Positions 21,919-33,366 of a DNA stretch of 64,000 nucleotides are shown here, in pieces. Each line of letters begins with the position of its first letter. The first letter of the stretch is position 1. A program made the translations under genes and the position numbers. The DNA comes from Exophiala sp. HKRS030 (lineage: Eukaryota; Ascomycota; Eurotiomycetes; Chaetothyriales; Herpotrichiellaceae): positions 186,001 to 250,000 of the forward strand of contig JAHWDD010000002.1 in NCBI GenBank assembly GCA_023897205.1, given 5' to 3'. The notes beneath the pieces were generated by a model. It was not told the DNA's origin. It did no database searches and worked only from the letters and a program-made list of their open reading frames with translations.

Positions 21919-22608
21919 CCGAGCTGGTCAGGACTGGGATGGGCGGACGGCTCGACAAAGGTTTTTGACGCCTACATTCGTGAAAGAGCGTATATAGCAC
22001 TCACTGCATCTTGGTTGGGTTGTTGCCCCCTTTTTTCTTTGGTCTTACCACGAGGCTGCCCTTTTCCGTCTGGGGCGTTTGGTATAGAAAGTGACTCGCA
22101 CACTTGGTGTTGGTTCCCCCAAAAGGGCTACTTGAAACCTCTATGCAACTGCTTTGTTTACTAAGTAGTCTCTTGACAGCGAGGCAACCATGCTCCGCGG
22201 CTGGCTCAGACATGATGATATAGCCCCCTCCACGTTACACGATCATTTCCCATGTCTACCCTAGCAGGCGGCCATTCTGCGTTGGGCGATGGCCAGATTC
22301 GAGCCATGGTAGCTGATCATCGAGATAAGTCTCAGCGAATCCCAAGACAACTATTCACACGCAGAAGGCTGGAAAATTGCAGAGAAGCGAGATGGAAAAA
22401 ACTTGTTGCATGAACTGTCTGTCTACCAGGCATGATAGTCAACCAAAGGCCGCCTTTCACACCTAAATGACTTCGTTATCGATCGCATGAATCTTTACAC
22501 CTGCGACTTCAATGATCCTGTTGTGGCCATCGCATTCGGACTCCAAAATAAACATCTTGCCTCATCTTTCTCGGGACTTAGATACATTCGTGCATCCACG
22601 TAGATGGT
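21919..22608. other. Intergenic between convergent genes
   Basis: 3' flanks of SEY1 and the LysM-muramidase gene. No gene or repeat recognised. Confidence 0.4.
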
Positions 22609-24265
22609 TCATGGCCGAGAAAGAGACCTCTTCAGAAAACACATTGTCGAAGCGTTAACCCAGCCCACCAAGCGGTTGGCGATATCGCTAGAGTAGCATG
22701 GAGTGCCACTGGTCACGACCCCAAGATCCAGACCTGACTGCAGGCTATTCATGCCCGAATTGTAGAGACGAGCAGCACGGTAGAACGCTTGTGCGGGTTC
22801 ACAATTGTCCATTTGCTGAGCCTTATTCAGAGCGTTGATCAAGGTCGGCCCGTCCACTCGCGCAGCTGTCCCATCCACAATCATTTGGTGAATGCTGGAC
22901 TGAGGGCAAGGGGAAAGGGGTACTCCGTTCAGGTCGCAGCTTGCTTTGCCTTTATAACTCTGCATGAGGCCCGGATTCGCGTTGCTGACAGCAGTCGTTG
23001 CCACTCGGACGCAGCCATTTGACTCTTGCATCACCACGGCGAGGATGAACCGGGGATCCATGTTCGTCTCGTTGGCAATGTTTATGATTGCATCAAGGAC
23101 CTGTGCAGTCTCAATCGGAGTATTTCCCGGGGCATTGTTGATACAGTTCTGGCCAATGTAAGGCTTCACGTTTTGCAGCAGGGCGTCATATGAAAGCCAA
23201 TCTGACATTGGTGGCCACCCAGCCTCCACTGAACCATCTCCCGAGTAGAAGGTGTATGTATCCGGAGCGGACGTCTTTCCATTGGTGAGGTCGAGTTGTT
23301 TGGCGGCTAAGTTGCCCACTAGCTTGGAAATGCCAGACCCAGCATTCGCAGATGCAGATGCTAGAGACAGCACTGTGTTTGTGGCCATTGGTCTGGTTGC
23401 AGCATCAGGCGGCTGCGTTTCTGTCGTAGGTGGCAAACTGAGAATTTGGCCTACCGTAAGCGCAGACCAAGCCACCTCAGCGTTGGCAGCTGAGATCTGT
23501 TCAAAGGTCGAACCTGCTTTCGCAGCAATGATGTAGCCAGTATCACCTGGCAGAACGGTGTACGGTCTAGAAGCCGAAGCTGAAGGCGATTGGCTGATCA
23601 AGGTAGATGCCACATTTGGTGCGGTTGTCTGTGTCAGAAATGTAGCTTCGATTGACGTGGCGGAAGTCGGAGGAGGGATTCTCAGCGTCTCACCAATGGA
23701 GAGTAGAGTCCATATAACCGTTGGATTGGCCGCCGAGATTTCAGCAAAAGGCTTGCTCACTTTGGACGCGATATCTTCACCGGTGTCACCAGAAGATACT
23801 GTCCATGTATCTGGAGCGGCATTTGGAGACCGCTTTGGGACCGGGTTGTTGGAGATAGACGAGGATAATGCCTGACGCGTCGAGGTCGAGCTATGCTGTA
23901 TGGGCAGCAATGAAATCGAGAGAGCAGTGCCAGTTTGACGAGAATGCCGGTTATCAGTGTGAGCTTCACCGTTCGCAGCTGTCAGGTGTGACCGTGATAT
24001 TCCAAGATTGGTAGCAGTACCGCCAGCGGTGTGGCCAGCAACGACCGTGTATGATAATCCTTCGCGGGTATTCATGCTATTGTCTGTATCATGTCGGAAA
24101 GCCAGCATAGAAGCAGCGGTGATGAAAGTGGTAGGAAGCGAGTCATATTCAGCAGTAGCAGACGCGCCAAAGAAGATCAGGGCAAGGATGGTAAGGACAA
24201 ATGAAGGTCGCGCCTGTGAAAATTTTAGTATTCAGAGAACAAGGGGAGCCATTGTGCATTACCAT
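22609..24265 (-). CDS. Secreted LysM-muramidase-like protein
   Basis: A predicted secreted peptidoglycan- or chitin-binding lytic enzyme. The coding frame 24213-22609 opens directly after a splice acceptor; joining it to an ATG at 24265-24263 (intron 24214-24262, donor GTAATG) restores a signal peptide (MARPSFVLTILALIFFGASATA). Total 535 residues. Three LysM-like units: a degenerate one at ~55-85 (SYTVVAGHTAGG...LTAANG), then two good ones at ~138-182 (TWTVSSGDTGEDIA...EISAANP...GETLRIPP) and ~219-263 (PYTVLPGDTGYIIA...QISAANA...GQILSLPP). Residues ~340-530 resemble a lysozyme/transglycosylase fold: DPRFILAVVMQESNG with a candidate catalytic Glu (~398), then NPGLMQSY. If the splice is wrong the protein would start at 24108 without a signal. 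An exon of just ATG is unusual but occurs. Confidence 0.75.
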
Positions 24266-25275
24266 GTCATGCGACGATGTTGAATGCTGCAAATAATACT
24301 ATGATTCAAAGGAGTGTGTATATGAGAGGAGCGTAGCCATGCAGGATCATGGGTGGTTTTTTGTAAGACTCGAGTGACTGCTGTGAGAAAAACAAGAAGA
24401 TAAAGCCTGAAATACTGCAGCACACGCAGACATCAATTCACACTCAGCCGCGTTGAGGCACAAACACAGTGTATTTGTCTTCCTGCGTGAGGATGCATGC
24501 TGTTGACGCTGCTATCACTTGAATTCGATTTCCTTGAAACCAACCTTTATATGATGCCACTGACGATCACTAGTCACTCATCCTGTACACCACTTTTGTC
24601 CCATTTAGTTGAACATCAACATCCGTCATCAACCCATCTTCATAGCAATACAGTACATGGTTGTAGGGAGTGACTTGTTACCCGAATCAACTGTTGACAT
24701 GGTAGAACAGCAAAGCGACGTCCAGATTATTGATTTCTGATTATGTCAACATTCTCGACTAGTGGAAGACATATCCGCGACTCCCTATCGGTATGAACAT
24801 GCCCACTGCATAATATTAAAGACCTACAATCACCAGGAATGGAGAATCTCTATGTTGAACGGAGTTTTGATTTCATCGTCAAGAGAATTGTATTGAATGT
24901 ATGTACACGAATAAAGCAGATGAAACGCCAAAGCTAAAGTGAAAAGAGGCCTCATCAATTGACACGGAGCAACACCTCAAAGGAAGCACGATGCATGATT
25001 GAGGCAGAAGGAAACAAACTAAATGTAGCTGACTTTTAACCATCTTCATTTCGAGACGTCTTGCTCGAGATCACTCCCACTCCCCATCTCTACGACCTCC
25101 CGTCTGCCTCACCAGCGCTGACAGTGGTCGAGGTGAAATCGATAACGACATCGCGTTGTTCGTTGGCATACAAAATTCACCAGCTTCGTCCTCTCCGCGC
25201 TCACTTCGTCTCCACATAATTCTGTTCTTCGTGTCTCGTAAATCATAAAACTCTGGACGTTGCTCAGTTGGACAT
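24266..25275. other. Intergenic, LysM gene promoter
   Basis: About 1 kb, AT-richer than the flanking genes, between two minus-strand genes. No gene recognised. Confidence 0.4.
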
Positions 25276-27090
25276 TCAAAACACATCTTCAGGCCACTCC
25301 CACTGCTCTCTCCTCACTCCCTTCATTTGCATTGAAATTTGGTCTCGAACTTTTCTCTTTTCTACCGAGCTCGGTTCAAGCACACGCCTCTTCGGACTCG
25401 GGGTCGGCGTCTTATTCTCGATGGCCTCCTCGTCTTCCTCGAAGATGATCGAGAATGGTCGAGGCAGTCCCATAGTGTTGGTGTCAGTCAGAGGACGTCG
25501 TTCAATATTATCCTGCTCCCTGGTCTTGGTCTTATCATTAGAAATAGCGATTGAGGAAGTGCTATTAGCACTACTGGTCTTGTTCTTGGGCTGGTTCCTG
25601 ACGTTGCTAAGGTTCCGCAGTGCCACTCTATCTGGCACTGGCGGGACTGGCGGGGGCTTCTCTTTGCTTCCAGAAGTGATGGCAGACCGCATCTTTGGCG
25701 TGTCATCGTCATTGGCCAATTCATCTAGCGAGATACAGGCTGGGACTGGGGCATTGACGCCGGCTCCGTCGGATTTGCGTCGTACATGCTGCTGTTTGAG
25801 CATCGCTCGCAGATGTTGGTTTTCCTTCTCGAGTTCGCGTCGAGTGGGTCGCTTATGGTGATCAATGCAGCTCGTGTCATCAGATAATTCAGAGTCTGTG
25901 GCAATGGCTGAGGATGAGACACTGGGCTTACGTCTGGGGCCTCGAGGTGCTTTGGTGGGTAATTCGGGCACAGGAAGTGGTCGTGGGGGAATAGCCAGTT
26001 CTGGTAAAGGAATCTGGGCACCGGTCGATTTACGTCTCTTCGAACCAAATTGCTGAACATAGGCTTCTTCTGCTCTTCTCTTTCGCTCGTTGAGCACATT
26101 CTTGTCACCCGGCGCTGGCACGGTCGATGTCGCTGTCTGTGGCGCAGGATCATGGTCCAAATCAGCCTCTCGAGCCTTCTTCTTGTCACCGAGATGTGAA
26201 AAATTCCACATTGATATACTCTTGCGTAGGCCCTTTTTCTTCTTTTCACGCGGCAAAGGGTCCTCAATCTTCCCCGCTCTTTCATTGGGTTTGAAAGTAG
26301 AACCAATCTTGAACAAGCGCTGTTTCAGGGTCGACGGCGTGACTGCAGGTGGCTTGAATTCATCAACATCAACAGAAGAACGTTGTGGGGATGCTCTTGG
26401 AGTGAGCTCGTGATCAGACACGTCGGAAAGGCTGCTGATGGAGCCGTGCTTGTGCCAGGTAGAGGAGATGCCAGCAGATCGATTGCTCATGCTCCCTTCA
26501 GCGAACTTGGAGTTTCGAGACTGCAGATTTTGATCCTCTTCATGATAACGATCATCAAAACTACCCTGCTCTATGTCTGGCCCTCTGCTGGTCTTCGGTC
26601 GTTCATTCGTGTCTGCCGTAGCCGGCATGGGACCAAATTGCTGAAGCCCTCGAGTCTCTTTGCTCGGCTGTTTAACGGGAGTCTCTGGTTCTGGCGGCTG
26701 GAGGACGTAAACATCGTTGGATGGTCTCTTGCGTATCCTCAGTGGCGAAGGCCTAGCCCAAGCCTCCCGTTCCTCCGCGACGAATTCGGGCTGCCCGTCT
26801 CTTGAAATGCGCAGATCTATGTCGTTGTACCCATAGACTGCAATCGGGCGGGCCGCGCTACGTGGGGGAGGGCTTGTAGAGTTGACCTGCAGGCTGGAGA
26901 ATTGTTGAAGTTCGGGTGACCGAAGCGCTGCAGGCGATGGTTTGGTGGTGGTTGGCCTGCTATTCAAGGTTCGAACGTGAGACTGGAACGCTTGTCGAGG
27001 CGACAAAGGAGTAACTCGATTGCCAGAAGCATTAGAAGCCTTCTGAGGCATTGTTTGGGCGAGCAGGTCGGCGAGCTGTGAGTGGTCCAT
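25276..27090 (-). CDS. Disordered protein of unknown function
   Basis: Single exon, 604 residues from the ATG at 27090 (the frame stays open a little further but without ATG). Mostly low-complexity Ser/Pro/Lys-rich sequence with several basic patches (REKKKKGLRKS, KRRKSTG) and a short coiled-coil-like helix (RRELEKENQHLRAMLKQQH, ~435). A WNFSHLGDKKK block and the C-terminal EQWEWPEDVF are the most structured-looking parts and may be conserved motifs. Basic, Ser-rich composition fits a nuclear or cytoskeletal scaffold, but I do not recognise a family and assign no function. Confidence 0.7.
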   Translation of the reverse strand: MDHSQLADLLAQTMPQKASNASGNRVTPLSPRQAFQSHVRTLNSRPTTTKPSPAALRSPELQQFSSLQVNSTSPPPRSAARPIAVYGYNDIDLRISRDGQPEFVAEEREAWARPSPLRIRKRPSNDVYVLQPPEPETPVKQPSKETRGLQQFGPMPATADTNERPKTSRGPDIEQGSFDDRYHEEDQNLQSRNSKFAEGSMSNRSAGISSTWHKHGSISSLSDVSDHELTPRASPQRSSVDVDEFKPPAVTPSTLKQRLFKIGSTFKPNERAGKIEDPLPREKKKKGLRKSISMWNFSHLGDKKKAREADLDHDPAPQTATSTVPAPGDKNVLNERKRRAEEAYVQQFGSKRRKSTGAQIPLPELAIPPRPLPVPELPTKAPRGPRRKPSVSSSAIATDSELSDDTSCIDHHKRPTRRELEKENQHLRAMLKQQHVRRKSDGAGVNAPVPACISLDELANDDDTPKMRSAITSGSKEKPPPVPPVPDRVALRNLSNVRNQPKNKTSSANSTSSIAISNDKTKTREQDNIERRPLTDTNTMGLPRPFSIIFEEDEEAIENKTPTPSPKRRVLEPSSVEKRKVRDQISMQMKGVRREQWEWPEDVF

Positions 27091-28259
27091 GATGCGGTGA
27101 ATACTGTTGACCTTCACCGCCCAGTACTAAACATTAAGACAAGGGTCCTGTAAACAAAGTGTCACCGGCCGGATAATAACATAGCGACTGGTTCGCCCTG
27201 ATGAAAAATATACACAAGGAAGAAGAAAAGAAACGTCAAACGTGAGGTAGTGAAGTCAAGATTGATTGTTTACCGTCGAAGAGCGCTCGGACACAACACA
27301 TGCGCACAGAGAGTCTCTTGTATGAGAGCGTGGGGCAAGTGACGTTGTGACGGGACAAGCACCAAGAATCCTCCATACTCCGAGACTCGTGGTGGAATCA
27401 ACGCCTACGGTACTCCGTACTCCGTACTGGGTATCTATGTAGGGCCTGTTACTAACCGGATGTCAACATGGGGGCTCTATTAAGCGGAATTGGAGACGCT
27501 GCATGAAGCCTGTAATCATGCACCTTTATTCTATCCTGTTCTCTGGTAGGGCGAAACTGCGGTTGGGGGTGGAGCGGGCGTTTCGCGAGGCGGCTTACTC
27601 TTTCCTCTAGGTGCCCACATAAGTACCTGAGCACGCCTATAGGAGCCTAGAATGAGCCGCCTAAGGTATTCATGTTCTGGGGCCTAAAGTAAGTCAGAGA
27701 TCCCAGTAAGACATCTGTGGCTGATGGCTCGCTTCTCAGCCACCCATTCGGCCCCAATAATCTCGCCATCGTCCATACCAAAACCAGCCTACTAAATGAT
27801 ACCTGGTCATACGGAGTACTGTACCTATTGTACCTACGGAACACCTAAGCCCCCGTGTCACGGTAGAATCGGGGGCACTCAAATAATTTCTTTAGCAGTC
27901 CAATAGCGACAACTGCGGTTTCTCTATCCGTACTCGTGTTCGATATGACTGAGCCTCTTCTCAAAATCTCCATCCCCCAATAGCCAAAAGTCCCATGGAT
28001 AATGACGACCCCACTACTTCCCTGAGTAGTCAAGCAACACTGTATGGATAGGCTTCTACTTACAGTACTTTTCAGGCCCGACTCTCACATCGACCATCCT
28101 GACCGCTCATAACGTCGCCTGCACGGTCAGATAGACATGACATGCCGCTCATTCCTCACTTGATCCGGCCTCGCCTTGCGCCTATTCCATCGAAAGATAC
28201 ATCACATACCTCTTTGGACCAGCTGCGATTCCCCCAGGTGGAAATGCTGGTGGCTAGAC
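27091..28259. other. Divergent promoter region with TACTCCGTA copies
   Basis: 1.2 kb between the disordered-protein gene (minus) and the Zn2Cys6 gene (plus). It holds two overlapping TACTCCGTA copies (27411-27426) and one inverted copy (27810-27818). No gene seen. Confidence 0.45.
27411..27427 (+). repeat. Overlapping TACTCCGTAC repeat
   Basis: TACTCCGTACTCCGTAC: two copies of a nonamer overlapping by two bases. The same nonamer recurs at 1376, 18585 (inverted), 27810 (inverted) and 30326, always between genes. Confidence 0.7.
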
Positions 28260-29907
28260 ATGGTCGGCGTTCCTGGAAAAAGCAAAGGCTGTAGCACTTG
28301 TCGCCGTCGTAAAAAGGGTGTATGTGAGACTCCTCCATTCTTGCGCATCTCCTCACTTACTACCTCTGTAGTGCGATCAAAAGCGACCCATCTGCGGTCA
28401 ATGTGCCTCAAGTGGATTTGTTTGCGGAGGATACAAACGCGATAGGACCTTCATCCTCCACCCAGCGAGCAAAGAAGTCGAGAAAGCCATCTTCCTCCCG
28501 TACGCAAGATCCATTGCTGGGCCGCTTCCCGGGTCTCTCAATCAGACAGCCATACAAGCGCAATGTCGAAGTCTGTTCTGGGATCTATACATGCCCCAAG
28601 GCGAATGCGCCTGTCGCGACGCCTTCCTGATCCGCTGCGGTCATCCCATGAACTGGGCAGAACTCATACAAGACGTGTCTAGCCAGGATAGTTCTCTGGA
28701 AGAGGCATTTTCTGCTTTGACTATATCAAGAGTCGGACAAGCCAATAAAGATGTTCGACTCGTCCATGAGAGCAGCAAAATCTATGGCAGAGCGCTAAAA
28801 GAATTGCAAGAGGCTTTGTTTGACCCGAAGCGCATGTACTCTGATCAAATTCTCATGGCTTGTATGTTACTGGGCTTATACGAGGTCTTTGAAGGCCCTG
28901 CGTTTCAATCTCGGAGCTGGCTTACGCATGCTGCTGGAGCGGCACGCCTAGTGCAACTACGAGGCCCTGAGAGGCATCAACATTGGGCAGCCCATCACCC
29001 GTTTCTGGCCTCTCGGATCCCCACCGTATATGCATCAATCTTGCAGAGGAAGTCAACCTATCTAGCGACTGAAGAGTGGCTGACCATTCCGTGGATTAAG
29101 ATGGGGCATAGGACATATTTTGATCTTTTGACAGACACCACAACACTGGTCCCTGGGTTTCTCGAAAAATTCGACCTTCTTCGAGAGAGCGACTCGGATA
29201 TAGGCCAAGATCTCATCCAGCTCCTGAGCGACTGTAAGACTATTCAGCTGAAAATGGACAGGTGGAGAGATGGGACAAAGAAAGGAGCAACTCCGCGTCT
29301 TCAAAAGCATGATCCGAACGACCCAGACGGATATCCTTTCGAAACAGACCTCTGGTTCGAGAATCATCTTTTTGTCCATGCTCGAGTCGTCTATTATGCA
29401 TGTTCATTGACGCTCGCCGAGCTGGGCGATGATATTGTGCAGGCTCTCGAACTACGAGGGCACAAAGTGCCAGAATCCATGAGCCCAACGACGCTGAAGG
29501 AAATTCTCAGCGCAGACCGCTATGCTTCTAATATCTGCCGGACTGTGCCGTATTGTCTACAGCCGGACATGGGGGCTTGGGGGGCAAACATCATCAACTT
29601 CCCTGCAAACCTCGCCTATTTTTATTACCAGAGGATTGGGCGAAGCGACGCGACCAAATGGCTTGAGAAGGCCTTTGAACGTGTCAAACAGAGGGGCGTC
29701 CATGCAGAACATGTTTTCAATGAGCTCCTTTTCCAATTGAGGGAGAGGGATGAGCCCAACTTTCACTTGAAGAGAGAGTCGAGCGCTGAAACAACCGAAT
29801 CCGGGGAATCACCGGGGTCGATCCCAAGTTTGTCCAGTACAGCAACGACATTCATCTACGAGGATCCTTCCAAAGCATATTACGATGCCAGCAATGATCC
29901 AGATTGA
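28260..29907 (+). CDS. Zn2Cys6 transcription factor
   Basis: A fungal binuclear-cluster DNA-binding regulator. Exons 28260-28319 and 28372-29907 (intron 28320-28371, GTATGT...TAG) give 531 residues. The intron splits the zinc cluster: exon 1 supplies CSTCRRRKKG and exon 2 starts at the third cysteine, giving C11, C14, C21, C28, C31 and C38 with the usual spacing. The remainder is a helical fungal-specific regulatory region (for example MLLGLYEVFEGP...SWLTHAAGAARLVQLRGP, typical of the Fungal_trans_2 type). Ser/Thr-rich tail. Target genes are unknown; ERG7 lies downstream but convergent, so no regulatory link is implied. Confidence 0.92.
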
Positions 29908-30731
29908 GGACTTCACGAGCGGGGCAACTCCTTACATCATGTATCGATACAGGCATGACTTGTTCTCCAAGTCTACTTCAGCCTCTTCACCACGACGTGG
30001 AATTGATGTACATGCTGCCCGCGGCATAAGCGGAGTCTGGACACCACAAAGACTCACCGACACTGTCTGCGAATAACACAAGGCTGATCGGACCATTTGT
30101 CATATGACCCGCATGCCGATACTTCGACTTGCAAAGATGACATTGTTTTGAAGTCTACAACGCTGCACAATATGGCGTGGTACAAATACGATCAGCAGTT
30201 CTCCGTTGCGAGGATATCGAGCGTGAGCATTTCTAGACTTGTGTAGCTGGAAGCAGCAACCCATTCACACGGGGTTACCACCGGTTATTACCGGTCATTG
30301 ATCTGTCATTGAATGGCTATCAACATACTCCGTACACTGCCAGTCAACAACCTTCCTCCCCTCTGGACGACTCTAGGTCCTACGTTTGTTGTTGCGGACC
30401 TTTCAACCGTATGACCAAATTTCGGCGACTCCAATCATCGATTGGAGGAAGGTCGTCGAGTGGTACAGCACGTTACCTGCGATTCTATCTACTGTACATT
30501 ACTCAAAAGGATATGATCAGGAGATCTCGATGACATGACAGTGCTTGATTGTTTTTTTTTCGAGCACTTTGAATTGTACCATCGACCCAAATAGGACGTA
30601 TAGCTAGCCATACTCCAAACGAGTTTCATCCTGCAAATACTCACTCTGTATGTAATATACCAATATATATTGAGTCTAGACACACTCTTAGATGTCTTGT
30701 CGTTCTGCAATTTCATCTCGCCCTGTCTCTC
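29908..30731. other. Intergenic between convergent genes
   Basis: 3' flanks of the Zn2Cys6 and ERG7 genes. Contains one TACTCCGTA (30326-30334) and a doubled ACCGGT around 30280. No gene seen. Confidence 0.4.
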
Positions 30732-33026
30732 TCAGAGTAGAGCCTCATCACCCCATCTGGCCATGTACATCCCCAGGGCCTTGACGGGGAAGTAAAACTT
30801 GTAGTTGGGGTAGGTGATCATGCAGCTGCAGTTGAAGACCCCCTCGATGCTCTCCTGCAGCCACTCCCCGTTGCTCTGCTGCCGGCCCATGACAACCTGG
30901 AGGGCTTTCCTGATGGGTTCCTTGTCCGGGTACCCGGCGTACATGAGTGCGATCACCGCCCAGCACGTCTGCACGACCTGCGACTTTTCCGGGTGGTCGA
31001 CCCACACTTTGAGTTCCGACGCCCTGTAGCTCTCGCCCCACGCGCCGTCGGCCATGCGGTGCGACAGCAAGAACTCGCAGGCCTTCTTGACCCTCGCGGA
31101 GTTGCTGTAATCCTCGCCGACCGAGCTCAGAGACTCGAGCGCAAACATGGCCCCGTACGTGAAACAGATCCCCCAGCTGCCATACCAGGAGCCGTCCCCG
31201 CGCTGGGCTCGGCGGATATATTGACACGCCGTCTCCTTGATGCGACGAATCTCGTCGGTTCGGTATTCAGGGTAGTGCTTCTGGAAGAGAGACAAGACCG
31301 TCACGACGGCCGTGGTGCATTCCGGGTAGTCGTATTCGACCATGATGCGACCAAAGACTTCTGCGGCATTCAACATTTCCAAGTACTCGCTGCCGCGCTG
31401 GGGTTCGTAGCTAGCGAAGCCGCCAGTATGCTTGTTCTGCATGGTCAACAGCACATCCACAGCGTCCTTGATCCGCCTATCATCCAGGAGTGGCGTATAA
31501 CCGTGGACGTTCTGCAAGAGTAGAACGACGCGCAAGGCTTCACTCGTACAGTCTGAGACCGTGTATCCCTGGAGTTTGGTCGAGAAAGGCCATGCACCTT
31601 TACGTGATTGGCGATAGCAAATCTCCCGATCCGGGACTTCGTCGCGAATCTGCTCGGATTCAAGGTATGAGAGAGCGTTGGTCAGCATGGGTTTCCATTT
31701 GGGCGATTTGGCGAGTCCAGCTTCTACGCACGCCTGGATCGTGAAGGCTGTGTCCCACACTTGAACGCCATTGGTGCCATTCGCAAGCATGCCCTCCTTA
31801 TTAACCCAAAGATACTCTTCAAGACGGTAAAGGTGGCGCTTGAATGAGTAGCTCTCAGGCCCCTCATGGATGAAGCATACTAGTGTGTTCATTGGGGCAT
31901 TGACGGGCGCGAGGTCAGCATAGTCCGTGTTATGATCTTCGTACTGAACGAGCCTCCAGACCCAGGATTCGGCCTTCTCAATGATGCTCTTGGTGCGAAG
32001 TACGGGGATCCATACCCATACCAGAATGGACATAATGAGCTTGAGCAGCCACGACTTGGGGTGATAGTTATCTTCCAGGGCGATGGAGTTTCGATGTGAG
32101 GCAAAGTCGATAGTCTCGTACGGCTGAACAAAAACCTCTTGACGTAGAGAGCGAATAAGATCGTTCTCAGGCATGGTATATTGCTTGGACCAGACATAAC
32201 TCATGGGCAGAAAAACCTGGCGCATGTGAACCCACCATCTCCAAGGGGCGATCGGTACCCAGTCTGGTAAGAGCCACAACTCTGGGGGCACTGGGTTGAC
32301 AATGCTCCATTGCGTTATACCCAGGACACTCAACCAGAACTTCGCCCAATGGGGACCGTTAAGCGCACCACCGAGTTGGTGAAGTTTACCTCTGGCTTTC
32401 ACGATGCGAGGATCTTCCTGACTGGCACCAAGGATTCGCAGGATCGTGTAGTTCATAGCAGTCCCAAAGACAGAGCTGTGTCCTTCGACATGTAATCCCC
32501 ATCCCCCGTCTTTGTTTTGCCTTGCGAACAGATAATTCCTGATTTCAATCTGGTACTCTGTCGGAATGTGTGTTCCCGTTACGTACCAGCAGATGACAAT
32601 TCCGGGAAGGAGGAAATGAGGGCCACCATATTCGCAAGCCCAGTGTCCAGGAGGAAGTTGAAGTTCCGAGTAAAAGGCGAGGCAGTTCTCTATCGATTCT
32701 GACGGTTTCGAAGCAGGTGGACGACCAGGAAGATTCTGTAACGATCAGTAGATTTCTTTGTAGAATTGATCAGCGCATACTGTTGGTAGACCGAGGTGGT
32801 ACTTGTCGGCGACTGTCTGCGGCCATTCTTCAACTTCTTTTTCAATTTTCAAATAGTGCCAGGTATGACGACCACCTTCTGCGCGTAGTCTCCAGCGCGA
32901 TCGATCAAGCGATTCGCTGTCAGTATCTCGAGAGTACTCTCTGGGTGCGCCATTCGCCTGACCATCTAGCGCACTGTGAATGCTGCCGTTCAGGGGCTTT
33001 TGGGCAGATCGTAGCGTCCGCGCCAT
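30732..33026 (-). CDS. ERG7: Lanosterol synthase (oxidosqualene cyclase)
   Basis: Cyclises 2,3-oxidosqualene to lanosterol in ergosterol synthesis; on ER/lipid-droplet membranes. Exons 33026-32781 and 32735-30732 (intron 32736-32780, 45 nt) give 749 residues, normal for the family. Visible: the N-terminal SRWRLRAEGGRHTWHYL block, repeated QW motifs (for example QNKDGGWG, RGDGSWYGSWG, MADGAWGE, QSNGEWLQE), WDTAF, and the protonating aspartate in VSDCTSEA (~477). The usual motif is DCTAE; here it is DCTSE. The C terminus YPNYKFYFPVKALGMY is typical. A related cyclase such as protostadienol synthase cannot be excluded by eye, but there is no cyclase-type gene cluster around it. Divergent from SPO11. 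Confidence 0.92.
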
Positions 33027-33366
33027 GTTGCAAGTTTGTTATCGATGCAAAAACATGATTTTCTTGACTCTAGAATTCGTTGCGCTTCCAAAAAGAGTTC
33101 CTGAGTCTGCCTTTACGAAAAAAAAGCTGGGGTGACGGATAGTGTAGGGGAAGGGGAGACAATAATGATGCCACTCGGAGCATGTGAGATTCGGGGATTT
33201 TGTGCCTAAGCGACTTTCCTAGTTTCAGGCACAACTTCGTCTTTTCCGGGGTCATTGGTGGTCCACCATTTGTAAGAGAATTAATACTCGTGTTCGTACG
33301 GCACAAACTTCGACATCGGGTCACTGGGCGACTGCAGTTGATTACGGCCAATTGCGCTGAATCGCA
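33027..33366. other. ERG7-SPO11 divergent promoter
   Basis: A 340-bp shared upstream region between a constitutive sterol gene and a meiotic gene. No sterol- or meiosis-type element was identified with confidence. Confidence 0.4.

Noticed and set aside
28260..33026. Zn2Cys6 factor next to an oxidosqualene cyclase as a triterpenoid cluster
   Set aside because: The genes converge, no P450, acyltransferase or dehydrogenase genes lie nearby, and SPO11/UBC7 follow; ERG7 is the simpler reading.
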